53,619 nucleotides of DNA from Acidimicrobiia bacterium. Lineage in GTDB: Bacteria; Actinomycetota; Acidimicrobiia; Acidimicrobiales; Acidimicrobilacustridaceae. Position 1 is the first letter of the stretch. Every line of letters starts with the position of its first letter. The notes under the pieces are model-generated. The model was not told the origin of the DNA. It saw nothing but the letters and a program-made list of their open reading frames with translations, and searched no databases. Position numbers and translations under genes: made by a program. Below, one piece after another: positions 7,335 through 15,632 of the stretch. The stretch is from the NCBI GenBank assembly GCA_020832495.1, contig JAFIEP010000059.1, forward strand, positions 1 through 53,619. The letters are read 5' to 3'.

Positions 7335-9335
7335 TCAGCGCTCGTCCGCCGTGGTGCCCACGGTTCGAGGCGAGGGCTCTCCGCTGGCGAGCACACGGAG
7401 GGCCTCGACCAACGCTGCATCCTGCGACGACCGGTAGGCGGCTTCCTCACCGTCGGGGGTCTCCACGTCGGTACCTGCTCGACCAGGTGTGGTGGCGGCC
7501 AGCACCTCGTCGATGTCCATCAGTGGCACCCGCACGTGGGAGATGAGCGGATGTGACGGCCGTTCGTCGAGTTCGTCCGATCCGAGCAGCACCTCGTGCA
7601 GCTTCTCGCCCGGGCGCAGGCCGGTGTAGACGATCTCCACCGGGCGGGTCGACTCGGTCACCAGCCGGCGGGCGACGTCGTCGATCCTCACCGGTTCGCC
7701 CATGTCGAGTACCAGCGCTTCGCCGTCCCGCCCGACGGCACCGGCCTGGATGACGAGCTGCACCGCCTCCTCGATGGTCATGAAGTACCGGGTGACGTCG
7801 GGGTCGGTGACCGTGACCGGTCCGCCGGCGTCGATCTGGGAGCGGAAGGTGGTGAGCACCGAGCCCCGGCTCCCGAGGACGTTGCCGAAGCGGACGCTCA
7901 GGTAGGTGCCATCGCTGCGGGCGGCGGCGGCAGCGGTGAGGAGTTCGGCGATGCGCTTCGAGTAGCCGAGCACGCTGGTGGGGTCGGCAGCCTTGTCGGT
8001 CGAGATGTTGACGAAGCGATCGACACCGCTGGCGCTGGCGGCGTCGAGAAGACACTGGGTGCCGAGGATGTTGGTCTTGAGGGCCTCGGAAGGGTGCATC
8101 TCGAGCAGCGGGAGGTGCTTGAGGGCGGCTGCGTGGAACACCACGTCGGGTCGTGTGGTGGCGAAGACCTCGTGCATGCGTTGGCGGTCACGGATGTCGG
8201 CCACGATCAGGTTGGGCGTGTCGAGGAGGGCCTTGCCCTCGATGGAGAGTTGCACGCCGTGCAGTGCCGACTCGTCACGGTCGAGCATCAGGAGCGTGGC
8301 CGGAGCGAAGCGTGAGATCTGGCGGCACAGCTCGCTCCCGATGGAGCCGCCCGCGCCGGTCACCAGGACCCGCCGGTTGGTGAGATACCCGGCGATGGCC
8401 TCGATGTCGGTGTCGATCTCGTGGCGGCCGAGGAGATCGCGTTCCGACAGCGGCCTGATGTCGTCGATCCCGATGGGAGCGCCGAAGCGCTCCTCGATCG
8501 GCGGCAGCACTTGGACGTGGAGCTTGGCGTCCACCGCCAGCATGCTGATCTCGCGGAGGAGCTCCACCGATGCGCTGGGGATGGCGATGACGAGCAGGTC
8601 GGCGTCGTGCTCGCGGGCGACGTCTGCCATGGCGTGGCGATCGCCCACCACCGGCACCCCGCGGATGGTGAGCCGGGCGTTCGCCGGGTCATCGTCGAGG
8701 ATGGCGACCGGGACGTAGGGACTGGTGGGGCTGCGCAGCATCGAGGTGATGACCTGATACCCACCCTCGCCGGCACCGAAGATGATCGCCGGGCGACTGT
8801 CGGCGGTCGAAGGTCGCAGGGCCTGCTCGTAGAGGAGTCGCCAGGCGTAGCGGATACCACCCATCAGGCAGAAGGCGAGCACTGCCCCGACCACCGGCAC
8901 GCTCGAGGGGACGAGGGGGGTCTCGAGAGGAAGGAGCTGATTGAGCAGCGACACGGAGACGGCGGGGGTCATGACCACCGCGGCCAGGTGCGACAGCTCG
9001 TCGAAGGACCCGTAGTTCCACCGATTCCGGTAGAGCCCGGCCACGTGTCCGACGACCACCTGGAACAGCGCAGCGAACACACCCACCGCGGCCAGCCCCA
9101 GGTAGGTGAAGTCGGCCCAACGGTGCCCCGTTGCGCGGAAGTCGAAGCGGAGGAACTGCGCCACGGCCAGGCCGGCAATCCAGGCGATCATGTCGATGCC
9201 GACCTGGATGTGGGAGCGCCGGCTCACCGGGAACCGGCGAACGCGCTCGATGAACTCTGAACGGCTGTCGCGCGCGTCCATGGGTTGCCGTGAAGCTCCT
9301 TCGCCTGACTGGCCTGTGCGATCCGTGCTGTCCAT
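7335..9335 (-). CDS. Membrane-bound nucleotide-sugar 4,6-dehydratase (CapD/WbpM family)
   Basis: FlaA1/CapD/WbpM-type NAD-dependent UDP-N-acetylhexosamine dehydratase that makes deoxy-amino sugars for surface polysaccharides. The 666-residue product from ATG 9335 has about four N-terminal membrane helices (roughly 40-180), a first Rossmann-like region with FGAGEGGYQV, then the SDR domain with VLVTGAGGSIGSELCRQ, NISTDKAADPTS and YSKRIAELL. In the classical SMK triad the middle residue is Met; here the matching position reads VLGYSKR, so Leu appears to replace it. The open frame extends about 100 residues further upstream, but that part is low-quality and non-conserved. Divergent from the DUF4012 gene. 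Confidence 0.88.
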   Translation of the reverse strand: MDSTDRTGQSGEGASRQPMDARDSRSEFIERVRRFPVSRRSHIQVGIDMIAWIAGLAVAQFLRFDFRATGHRWADFTYLGLAAVGVFAALFQVVVGHVAGLYRNRWNYGSFDELSHLAAVVMTPAVSVSLLNQLLPLETPLVPSSVPVVGAVLAFCLMGGIRYAWRLLYEQALRPSTADSRPAIIFGAGEGGYQVITSMLRSPTSPYVPVAILDDDPANARLTIRGVPVVGDRHAMADVAREHDADLLVIAIPSASVELLREISMLAVDAKLHVQVLPPIEERFGAPIGIDDIRPLSERDLLGRHEIDTDIEAIAGYLTNRRVLVTGAGGSIGSELCRQISRFAPATLLMLDRDESALHGVQLSIEGKALLDTPNLIVADIRDRQRMHEVFATTRPDVVFHAAALKHLPLLEMHPSEALKTNILGTQCLLDAASASGVDRFVNISTDKAADPTSVLGYSKRIAELLTAAAAARSDGTYLSVRFGNVLGSRGSVLTTFRSQIDAGGPVTVTDPDVTRYFMTIEEAVQLVIQAGAVGRDGEALVLDMGEPVRIDDVARRLVTESTRPVEIVYTGLRPGEKLHEVLLGSDELDERPSHPLISHVRVPLMDIDEVLAATTPGRAGTDVETPDGEEAAYRSSQDAALVEALRVLASGEPSPRTVGTTADER

Positions 9336-9601
9336 GTTGAGGTCCTGCGACCCGGCTGCTGTCGTGCTGTGACTTCGTGCCGTTCCCGTGTGCTCGGCCC
9401 TCCCCGACCGGCTGTGCCGTTGGCGCTGTTTCGGCGGTGCGGACAGGTCTGCGCCAGAAAGCCCGTTCAGGTTCCGCCAGCGCCGGCCACGAAGTGTAGT
9501 CGTTCGGCCCGCCCGGTTCGTGTCGACCGGGGCGGCGTGAGGTCGCCATCGCGCGCGGGAGGTGTCCTCAGCGGTCGATGACCGACGGGAGGGGGGCCCG
9601 G

Positions 9602-12100
9602 GTGGCAGAGTTGGGTGATGAACGCCGGGCTTCGTCGGCACCTCGGGTCGACGCACTGATGTCAGACGCGGTGAAGTCGACCCGTCGCGCCTCAGGGCGT
9701 CGCACGCCGGTGGAGCCGGCGTCGGTCGATCGGGCGACCGAGGAGCAGCGTGGTCGGAGCCGCACGGCCCGCAGGGACCGGATTGGGGTGTGGGTCGTCA
9801 CGTCGGTGGCGGCCGTGGTGGCGGTACTGCTCTTGGATCCGAGCCCGACCGGGTCGGCGGTGGTCGACGCCGGGTGGCGGGTCGCTGGTGCCGTGCTCGT
9901 CGTGTTGGCCGCCTCGCGTGCTCGACGATGGGCGCTGCTGACGTCGGCCACGATCATCGCCTTGGTTGCCCCGTCGCTCGGGTGGACGATGGTGGGATCG
10001 GTTGCCGTGGCCGGCGCGTTCGTGGCCACACTGACCGGCCGACACCGCGTGCTGGGGGCGGTGATCGGGGCACTCACCTTTGCCGTGGCCTGCTCGTTGC
10101 AGCTCGACGGCCCGACGGGGATCGAGTCGGTCGTTGCCGTCGTCGCCTTGGCGCCGATGCTGGCGTCGGGCTACCTCAGCGCACCCTTGACGGTGCGCAA
10201 GAAGGTGCGGCCGGTGCTGCTGTGGGGGGTCGTGGTGGTGGGTGCGGCGGCGGCGGTCGCCGCTGTCTGCGCCGCCCTGGCCTGGCAGCCGAGTCGGGAC
10301 GCAGGTGCTGCCACTGAAGAGGGTCTACGACTCATCGGCGACGGCGACATCGTTGCAGGTACCGAGGCGTTGACGTCCGCCGAGAGCTCTTTCGGCCGGG
10401 CGGCCGTGCTGCTCGGCGGGCCATGGACGTGGCCGGCCCGCGCGCTGCCCGTCGTCGGGCCGCAGGTGCGAGCCGGTGCCGCCGCCGCGGTGCACGGTCG
10501 CCACGTCACCGAGGCGGCGGCGGTCTCCGCTGCGCAGGCCGACCCGGAGAACCTCCGGTATGTCGACGGTCGGGTGGATCTCGTCGAGGTGGCCGCCGCT
10601 GCGCCGCTACTGGAACGAACCGCCGAGGCGATGTCAGAGGCGGCCGCCGCGCTCGACGACGTCGGCTCACCGTGGCTGCTGCCACCCGTGCGGGCCGAGG
10701 TCGAGCGGTTCGTCGAGCGTCTCGACGACGTTGCCCCCCAGGCGGAGTTGGCGGCGGTGGCTGCCGCCCAGGCGCCGTTGTTGCTGGGCGCGGCGGGCCC
10801 GCGCCGCTATCTGGTGTTGTTCACCACGCCGGCGGAGATGCGTGGTGCCGGCGGCTTCGTGGGGAACTGGGCGCTCCTCGAGGCCACCGACGGATCGTTG
10901 GACCTGGCCGAGTCGGGGCGAGCACTCGACGTCAACGCCACGCCCGGGCAGCCCGAGCGGGTGGTGAGCGGCCCGGACGACTACGTGCGTCGTTGGGGCG
11001 ACCGCTTCGAAGTCGGACGATTCTTCCAGGACGTGACGTTGTCCCCCGATGTCTCTTCGGTGGCCGCGGCGGCCGCCGAGATCTTCACCGACGCCCGCGG
11101 GCCGTCCATCGACGGGGTGATCACCGTCGACCCCTACGGGCTGGCGGCCCTGTTGGAGCTGACCGGTCCCATGACGGTCGAGGGTCTCGACGAACCGCTC
11201 GACTCGTCGAATGCCGCCGACTGGCTGTTGCGGCGGCAGTACGTCGAACTCGACGACCGGGCCGAACGGGCGGATCTCCTCGACGAGGTCTCCGAGCGGA
11301 CGTTCCGCGCCTTGGTGGACGGCTCGATACCCGCTCCTCGGATCCTGGGCCGGGCGCTCGGTCCGGTTGCGGCCGAGGGCCGACTCACGATGGTGTCGTT
11401 CGACGGTGAGGCCGACGAGCTGCTCGACCTGTTGGGCGTCCGGGGTGAGTTCCCGCGGGCGGGTGACGGCGTGTCGGCGGGTGATCGACTGGCGCCGCAC
11501 GACCTGTTCGCCGTCGTGACCCAGAACGCTGCCAACAACAAGATCGATGCCTACCTGCAGCGCTCGCTCGTCTACGAGGCGGTGGCGCACCCCCATGCGG
11601 GCACGGTGGAAGCCACCGCCACGGTGTCGCTCTCGAACGAGGCGGACCCGGCCGTGCTCCCCGAGGCCGTGGTGGGGAGCAACGACCGGGGGCTCCCCGT
11701 GGGGACGAACCGGATGTTCTTCTCCGTCTACAGCCCGTTGAACCTCGTCGAGCTCCGCATCGACGGCCAGGTCGTCCCCCACGAACGCGATGTCGAGTTC
11801 GGCTGGTTCACCTACAGCACCTTCCTCGAGGTGCCGCCCGGCGCAACCGTGGTCGTCGAACTGATCCTCGCCGGCCGCGTCGAACCCAGCGACTCCTACC
11901 TGCTTGCTGTTCCCGCACAACCCCTGGTGCATGCCGATGACCTGAGGGTCGTGGTTTCCAACCAGGTGGGCCCCGGTCCGGTCGCCCCTGACGGGTGGAC
12001 GGCGACGTCGGATGGTGTGACCTGGTCCGCCACACACGACCGCCGTGCGTTGTTCGTCGTTCCCTTCGCCGCGGACGAGGACGAGCCCGGGTCCGGCTGA
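9602..12100 (+). CDS. DUF4012 domain-containing membrane protein
   Basis: About 832 residues. A basic N-terminus is followed by a group of hydrophobic helices (about six, within the first 250 residues), then a large extracytoplasmic part. The latter contains the DUF4012 core: YLVLFTTPAEMRGAGGFVGN, SIDGVITVDPYGLAALLELTGP, and a C-terminal beta-rich segment with NAANNKIDAYLQRS. The biochemical role is unknown; these proteins often sit in exopolysaccharide clusters of actinobacteria, as here. GTG 9602 is chosen because GGAGGGGGG (9588-9596) precedes it at proper spacing. An in-frame ATG at 9578 lacks a close ribosome-binding site. Confidence 0.85.
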   Translation: MAELGDERRASSAPRVDALMSDAVKSTRRASGRRTPVEPASVDRATEEQRGRSRTARRDRIGVWVVTSVAAVVAVLLLDPSPTGSAVVDAGWRVAGAVLVVLAASRARRWALLTSATIIALVAPSLGWTMVGSVAVAGAFVATLTGRHRVLGAVIGALTFAVACSLQLDGPTGIESVVAVVALAPMLASGYLSAPLTVRKKVRPVLLWGVVVVGAAAAVAAVCAALAWQPSRDAGAATEEGLRLIGDGDIVAGTEALTSAESSFGRAAVLLGGPWTWPARALPVVGPQVRAGAAAAVHGRHVTEAAAVSAAQADPENLRYVDGRVDLVEVAAAAPLLERTAEAMSEAAAALDDVGSPWLLPPVRAEVERFVERLDDVAPQAELAAVAAAQAPLLLGAAGPRRYLVLFTTPAEMRGAGGFVGNWALLEATDGSLDLAESGRALDVNATPGQPERVVSGPDDYVRRWGDRFEVGRFFQDVTLSPDVSSVAAAAAEIFTDARGPSIDGVITVDPYGLAALLELTGPMTVEGLDEPLDSSNAADWLLRRQYVELDDRAERADLLDEVSERTFRALVDGSIPAPRILGRALGPVAAEGRLTMVSFDGEADELLDLLGVRGEFPRAGDGVSAGDRLAPHDLFAVVTQNAANNKIDAYLQRSLVYEAVAHPHAGTVEATATVSLSNEADPAVLPEAVVGSNDRGLPVGTNRMFFSVYSPLNLVELRIDGQVVPHERDVEFGWFTYSTFLEVPPGATVVVELILAGRVEPSDSYLLAVPAQPLVHADDLRVVVSNQVGPGPVAPDGWTATSDGVTWSATHDRRALFVVPFAADEDEPGSG

Positions 12101-12203
12101 TGTGTCGCTGTTCGACGAGGTCGGACGACATTCTGCAGGGTGAGCAGGAGGCGCCTGCGAGCTGTGAACGGGGTGGGTGATGCTCTGGGCCGCTCTGGTG
12201 CGC

Positions 12204-12209
12204 TATCCT
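12204..12209 (+). promoter_or_regulatory. Putative -10 of the LPVTG protein gene
   Basis: TATCCT predicts a start near 12216, giving a 29-nt leader that contains the GGAGG (12233-12237) ribosome-binding site of the next gene. Confidence 0.4.
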
Positions 12210-12244
12210 CCAAGCTGATCGAAGGCGATGTCGGAGGACTGACG

Positions 12245-13084
12245 GTGACACGAGCCAACGAGAGCCTCGACGAGGACTCGGCAGCTGGCCGGCGCGAGGC
12301 GCTCCCTCGACCGCGTCGCCGCACCCCGCTCATCGCAACGGCACTGTGTCTCTTCGGCATGCTGGCGGTCTTCGCGGCCCCTGCCGGTGCGCAGTACACC
12401 CCCGGGCAGACGGCATTCATCCTCGACCCGTCGACCACCGGGCCCGGCGACACCGTGTTCGCGGTCGGCACCGGTTGCCCCGACGGTGGGACGGTCGAAC
12501 TCTTCGTCGACGGGGTGCCGGCAGGCGTCGGGACGGCATCGGGCGCCGGTGGGGCCTTCGAGATCAGCTTCATCGCGCCGACCGTGCCGGGTCAGTACAC
12601 GGTCAGCATCCTCTGCGGCGGCGTCACCGCCACGCAGATCCTGTCCGTGCTCGAGTCGGCGTGTGGGTTCATCGTGCAGGGCGTACCCGGCACCCAGGTC
12701 TCCGTCAACGCTCCTGGTTTCCAGGTCGGCACGCCGTTCGAGCTGCTGTTCGCCCCCGGGAACCGCCCGCTGGGCACGGGCACGATCGACTCCGACCCCC
12801 AGGCGTTCACCTTCACCATCCCGAGTGATGCGACGCCGGGCAACTACGAACTGATCATCAACGGCGTGGCCCGCAACGACGCCACTCGCTCGATCGAGTG
12901 CCCGGTGGTGGTGCTGGCCGGCCCCACGGTCACCCCGGCAGCCGTCACCCCGGCGGTGACCACCACGCTGCCGGTCACCGGCGGCGAAGCTGCGCAGATC
13001 GCCAAGGCAGCGCTGGCCATGCTGGCCATCGGAGGGCTGCTGGCCCTCGCCGCTCGGCGCGGTCGCCGGTCCTCGGCAGCCTGA
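12245..13084 (+). CDS. Secreted surface protein with LPVTG sorting signal
   Basis: 279 residues. Layout: basic N-terminus, signal-peptide hydrophobic core ending APAGAQ, two or three beta-sandwich-like repeats (GPGDTVFAVGTGCPDGGTV...; GTQVSVNAPGFQVGTP...) resembling extracellular Ig-like modules, a Thr/Pro/Ala linker, then LPVTG (residues 242-246), a hydrophobic helix and a RRGRRSS tail. This is the layout of a sortase-anchored or membrane-tethered protein. No sortase gene is in the window. The GTG at 12245 is fixed by GGAGG at 12233-12237. The function of the ectodomain is unknown. Confidence 0.75.
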   Translation: MTRANESLDEDSAAGRREALPRPRRRTPLIATALCLFGMLAVFAAPAGAQYTPGQTAFILDPSTTGPGDTVFAVGTGCPDGGTVELFVDGVPAGVGTASGAGGAFEISFIAPTVPGQYTVSILCGGVTATQILSVLESACGFIVQGVPGTQVSVNAPGFQVGTPFELLFAPGNRPLGTGTIDSDPQAFTFTIPSDATPGNYELIINGVARNDATRSIECPVVVLAGPTVTPAAVTPAVTTTLPVTGGEAAQIAKAALAMLAIGGLLALAARRGRRSSAA

Positions 13085-13213
13085 ACGCCGCCTGACCTCG
13101 TCCGGCCGCACCCAGCGGTCGGCTCGACGCCGACCTACCATGGACGTGTTCGCTGATCGAGCGATCACTTCGGGCGCGTCGGCATCGCACGCCTGTCGGG
13201 AAGGGGGACGGAC

Positions 13214-13825
13214 ACGGCCACTCACTACGAGGTGCTGGGGGTTCGGCCCGACGCCAGCCACGACGAGGTGAAGGCCGCGTTCACGGCCAAGTCCCTGAAG
13301 TGGTCCCGGTCCGGCGATGACGAGACGGCGCGCTATCGCCTGGACGAGGTGCGTGCCGCCTGGGCTGTGCTCCGGAGCCCGGCGGAGCGGGCCGCCTACG
13401 ACCGAGCGCTGTCCGATGCACGCGTCGCCGCCGCTTCCGACGGAACGGCGGCGCCCGACATCGCAGCCGGCGCCGCGCCGTTGACACCTGCGGGGACCGT
13501 CACTCCGTCGAGCGCCAACGGACGGCGCAGGACGGCATGGCTCCTCGGCACCGTGGGGGTGCTCGTCGCCCTCCTGCTGACCGGGCGATGTGCAGTCGTG
13601 GACGACGAGCGAGTCGAACTCGACACCACCGAGCCCTTCGCCGAGGGCTCGTGCATCGCCTGGCCGGTGATCGACCAGCCGGTCCACGCCGAGTGTGGCT
13701 CGACCGATGCAGCCCGTGTGCTCGAACGATCGCTGACCTGGCGGACGTGTGGGGCTGGCACGCAGGCCATCCACGTCGAGTCACCGCGAGCACTGCTGTG
13801 TGTGCGGCCGCCGCCGACACGCTGA
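13214..13825 (+). CDS. J-domain-like membrane protein, apparent ACG start
   Basis: About 203 residues. The N-terminal 65 residues resemble a DnaJ J-domain (THYEVLGVRPDASHDEVKAA ... LRSPAERAAYDRAL), but the HPD tripeptide that stimulates DnaK is absent; KWSRSGDDE occupies its place. A linker, one membrane helix (TAWLLGTVGVLVALLL) and an extracytoplasmic domain with four cysteines (SC..W, EC, TC, LC) follow. The J-domain would naturally start M-A-T-H-Y, but the codon at 13214 is ACG, six bases after an AAGGGGGA ribosome-binding site. The first standard codon (GTG 13232) would cut helix I. Not a working co-chaperone by sequence; role unknown. Confidence 0.65.
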   Translation, partial: TATHYEVLGVRPDASHDEVKAAFTAKSLKWSRSGDDETARYRLDEVRAAWAVLRSPAERAAYDRALSDARVAAASDGTAAPDIAAGAAPLTPAGTVTPSSANGRRRTAWLLGTVGVLVALLLTGRCAVVDDERVELDTTEPFAEGSCIAWPVIDQPVHAECGSTDAARVLERSLTWRTCGAGTQAIHVESPRALLCVRPPPTR

Positions 13826-13850
13826 GGAGCGTTCGGCGCTGGCCGCGCTG

Positions 13851-14654
13851 TCACCGTCGTGCGCGCACGAGTCCTTCCTGCGCCACCGAGGCGACGTGGC
13901 GGCCGGCGAGATCGTAGACCTCGGCGCGAGCCAGTCCTCGGCCGCCGGCGACGCCGTGGCCAGCCAGCACGAACAGGAGCCACTCGTCAGCGCGTGTCGG
14001 ACGGTGGTACCACACGGCGTGGTCCAAGCTGGCTGCCATGAGTTCGTCCCACCGGTCACCGAGGCTGTGCGGCGCCACGGCCACGCCGAGGGGGTGCTCG
14101 TCGGAGAGGTAGGCCAGGGCGCAGGCATGGAGGACGGGGTCGTCGCCGAGATCAGCGGTGACCCTCATCCAGGTCGCTGCCTCGGGACGAGGGTGGCGAT
14201 CCCACCGGGCGATGCGATGCTCGAAGAACAGGTCGGTGGTCACCGAGTCGAGTTCCTCGGGGCCACGAACCCCCGGTGGAGGTTCCACCGTCTGGTGGTT
14301 CTCGCCGGCCTCGTCGACCTGGAAGCTGGCGATGAGGTTCAAGATGGCCCCGCCCGCCTGGTAGGCCACCACCTGGCGGGTGGTGAACGAGCGACCGTCC
14401 CGGATGCGTTCGACTTCGAACAGCACGGGTTGCTGCTCGTTGCCGGCCCGCACGAAGTAGGCGTGGAACGAGTGGACCGCCACGTCGTCGGAGGTCGTCA
14501 GCGCAGCAGCCCGCACGGCCTGGGCCACGATCTGTCCCCCGTAGATCCTGCCCCAGCCCAGGTCGGGCCCGGTTCCCAGGAAGGCGTCGGGTTTGACGGG
14601 CTCGAGGTCGAGCAGCGCCGGGAGGTCGGTCACCGAGCGGAGTGTGATGGTCAC
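13851..14654 (-). CDS. tesB: Acyl-CoA thioesterase II (TesB family), copy 1
   Basis: Double hot-dog thioesterase that hydrolyses medium- and long-chain acyl-CoA. The 267 residues contain the first hot-dog motif GRIYGGQIVAQAVRAA with HSFHAYFVRAG and RDGRSFTTRQVVAYQ. The second half has SLDHAVWYHRP.RADEWLLF and GGRGLARAEVYD.AGRHVASVAQEGL; the Asp of the SLDHAVW motif is the usual catalytic Asp. Starts with GTG at 14654. It is divergent from a clear paralogue starting at 14732 and convergent with the J-like gene. Confidence 0.92.
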   Translation of the reverse strand: MTITLRSVTDLPALLDLEPVKPDAFLGTGPDLGWGRIYGGQIVAQAVRAAALTTSDDVAVHSFHAYFVRAGNEQQPVLFEVERIRDGRSFTTRQVVAYQAGGAILNLIASFQVDEAGENHQTVEPPPGVRGPEELDSVTTDLFFEHRIARWDRHPRPEAATWMRVTADLGDDPVLHACALAYLSDEHPLGVAVAPHSLGDRWDELMAASLDHAVWYHRPTRADEWLLFVLAGHGVAGGRGLARAEVYDLAGRHVASVAQEGLVRARR

Positions 14655-14719
14655 GACACCAAGCCTGCCATGTGGCGCGCAACGACGGCGACGAGGGTCG
14701 GAGCCGCAGCCACCGCCCC

Positions 14720-14725
14720 TATGCT
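14720..14725 (+). promoter_or_regulatory. Putative -10 of second tesB (leaderless)
   Basis: TATGCT predicts +1 at 14732, exactly the G of the GTG start codon. Confidence 0.5.
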
Positions 14726-14731
14726 GCCCCG

Positions 14732-15571
14732 GTGAGCGCCGAACGCCGTCCCCGCACGCTGGCCGAACTTCTCGACCTGGTGGATCACGGTCCCGACACC
14801 TTTGTGGGGGTCAGCGCGCCGACACCGTGGGGGAGGGTGTACGGCGGGCAGGTCGTGGCCCAGGGTCTGCGTGCGGCGGCCGCCACCGTGGAGGGCGACG
14901 TCGCCGTCCACTCGGTGCGCGCCTACTTCATCAGGGGCGGCGAACTGTCGGAGCCGATCCGTTTCGAGGTCGACCGCATCCGCAACGGACGCTCCTTTGC
15001 CACCCGTCGTGTGGTGGCCCGGCAGTCGAGCGGCGCCATCTTGAACCTCGACGCCTCGTTCCAGGCGCCCGAGGACCGCGCCGACGTCCAGGTGGTGGCG
15101 TTTCCCGACGATGTGCCGGGACCCGAGGAGAGCGAACCCACCACCTGGAGTGATCTCCACGAGCGGCGCATCGCCACGGTGGACCTGGCCGGCGGCCGTC
15201 TGGTCGCCTGGCAGCGTGTGCCCGGACCCCACGCACCCGGTTGGACGGGCGCCGCCTGTGCGCTGGCCTGGGCATCGGACGACGTGCCCATGGGTGCTGC
15301 CCGCACGGTGCATCCAGTCGCCTTCCAGCGTGGCCCGAACCCAGCGGTCGCCATGAGCGCCAGCTTGGACCATGCCGTGTGGTTCCATCGGCCTCACCGG
15401 GCGGACGAGTGGTTGCTCTACGACCTGAGGGCACAGAACTGGGTGGGAGGTCGAGGGCTGGCCTTCGGTCACGTCTTCACTGCCGAGGGGGTGCACGTGG
15501 CGTCGGTGGCCCAGGAAGTGCTCGTGCGCGAGCGAGGCGACGGGGCCCCGAGCGGGGCCGAGGGTGTCTGA
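14732..15571 (+). CDS. tesB: Acyl-CoA thioesterase II (TesB family), copy 2
   Basis: 279 residues. It is laid out like its divergent neighbour: GRVYGGQVVAQGLRAA, HSVRAYFIRGG, RNGRSFATRRVVARQ, then SLDHAVWFHRP.RADEWLLYD and GRGLAFGHVFTAEGVHVASVAQEVL. The two proteins look like products of a local inverted duplication with substantial divergence. The GTG at 14732 is chosen because TATGCT predicts leaderless transcription from it; the frame is open further upstream but non-conserved. The spare C-terminal tail (GDGAPSGAEGV) is not typical. Confidence 0.92.
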   Translation: MSAERRPRTLAELLDLVDHGPDTFVGVSAPTPWGRVYGGQVVAQGLRAAAATVEGDVAVHSVRAYFIRGGELSEPIRFEVDRIRNGRSFATRRVVARQSSGAILNLDASFQAPEDRADVQVVAFPDDVPGPEESEPTTWSDLHERRIATVDLAGGRLVAWQRVPGPHAPGWTGAACALAWASDDVPMGAARTVHPVAFQRGPNPAVAMSASLDHAVWFHRPHRADEWLLYDLRAQNWVGGRGLAFGHVFTAEGVHVASVAQEVLVRERGDGAPSGAEGV

Positions 15572-15618
15572 CCCCGGGGCCCGATCCCGCTGACCGGCCT
15601 CCGCCACTGTTGGACAAC

Positions 15619-15624
15619 TACTGT
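15619..15624 (+). promoter_or_regulatory. Putative -10 of acylase gene
   Basis: TACTGT predicts +1 at 15631, two bases before the acylase ATG at 15633. Confidence 0.45.
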
Positions 15625-15632
15625 CGTCGGCC

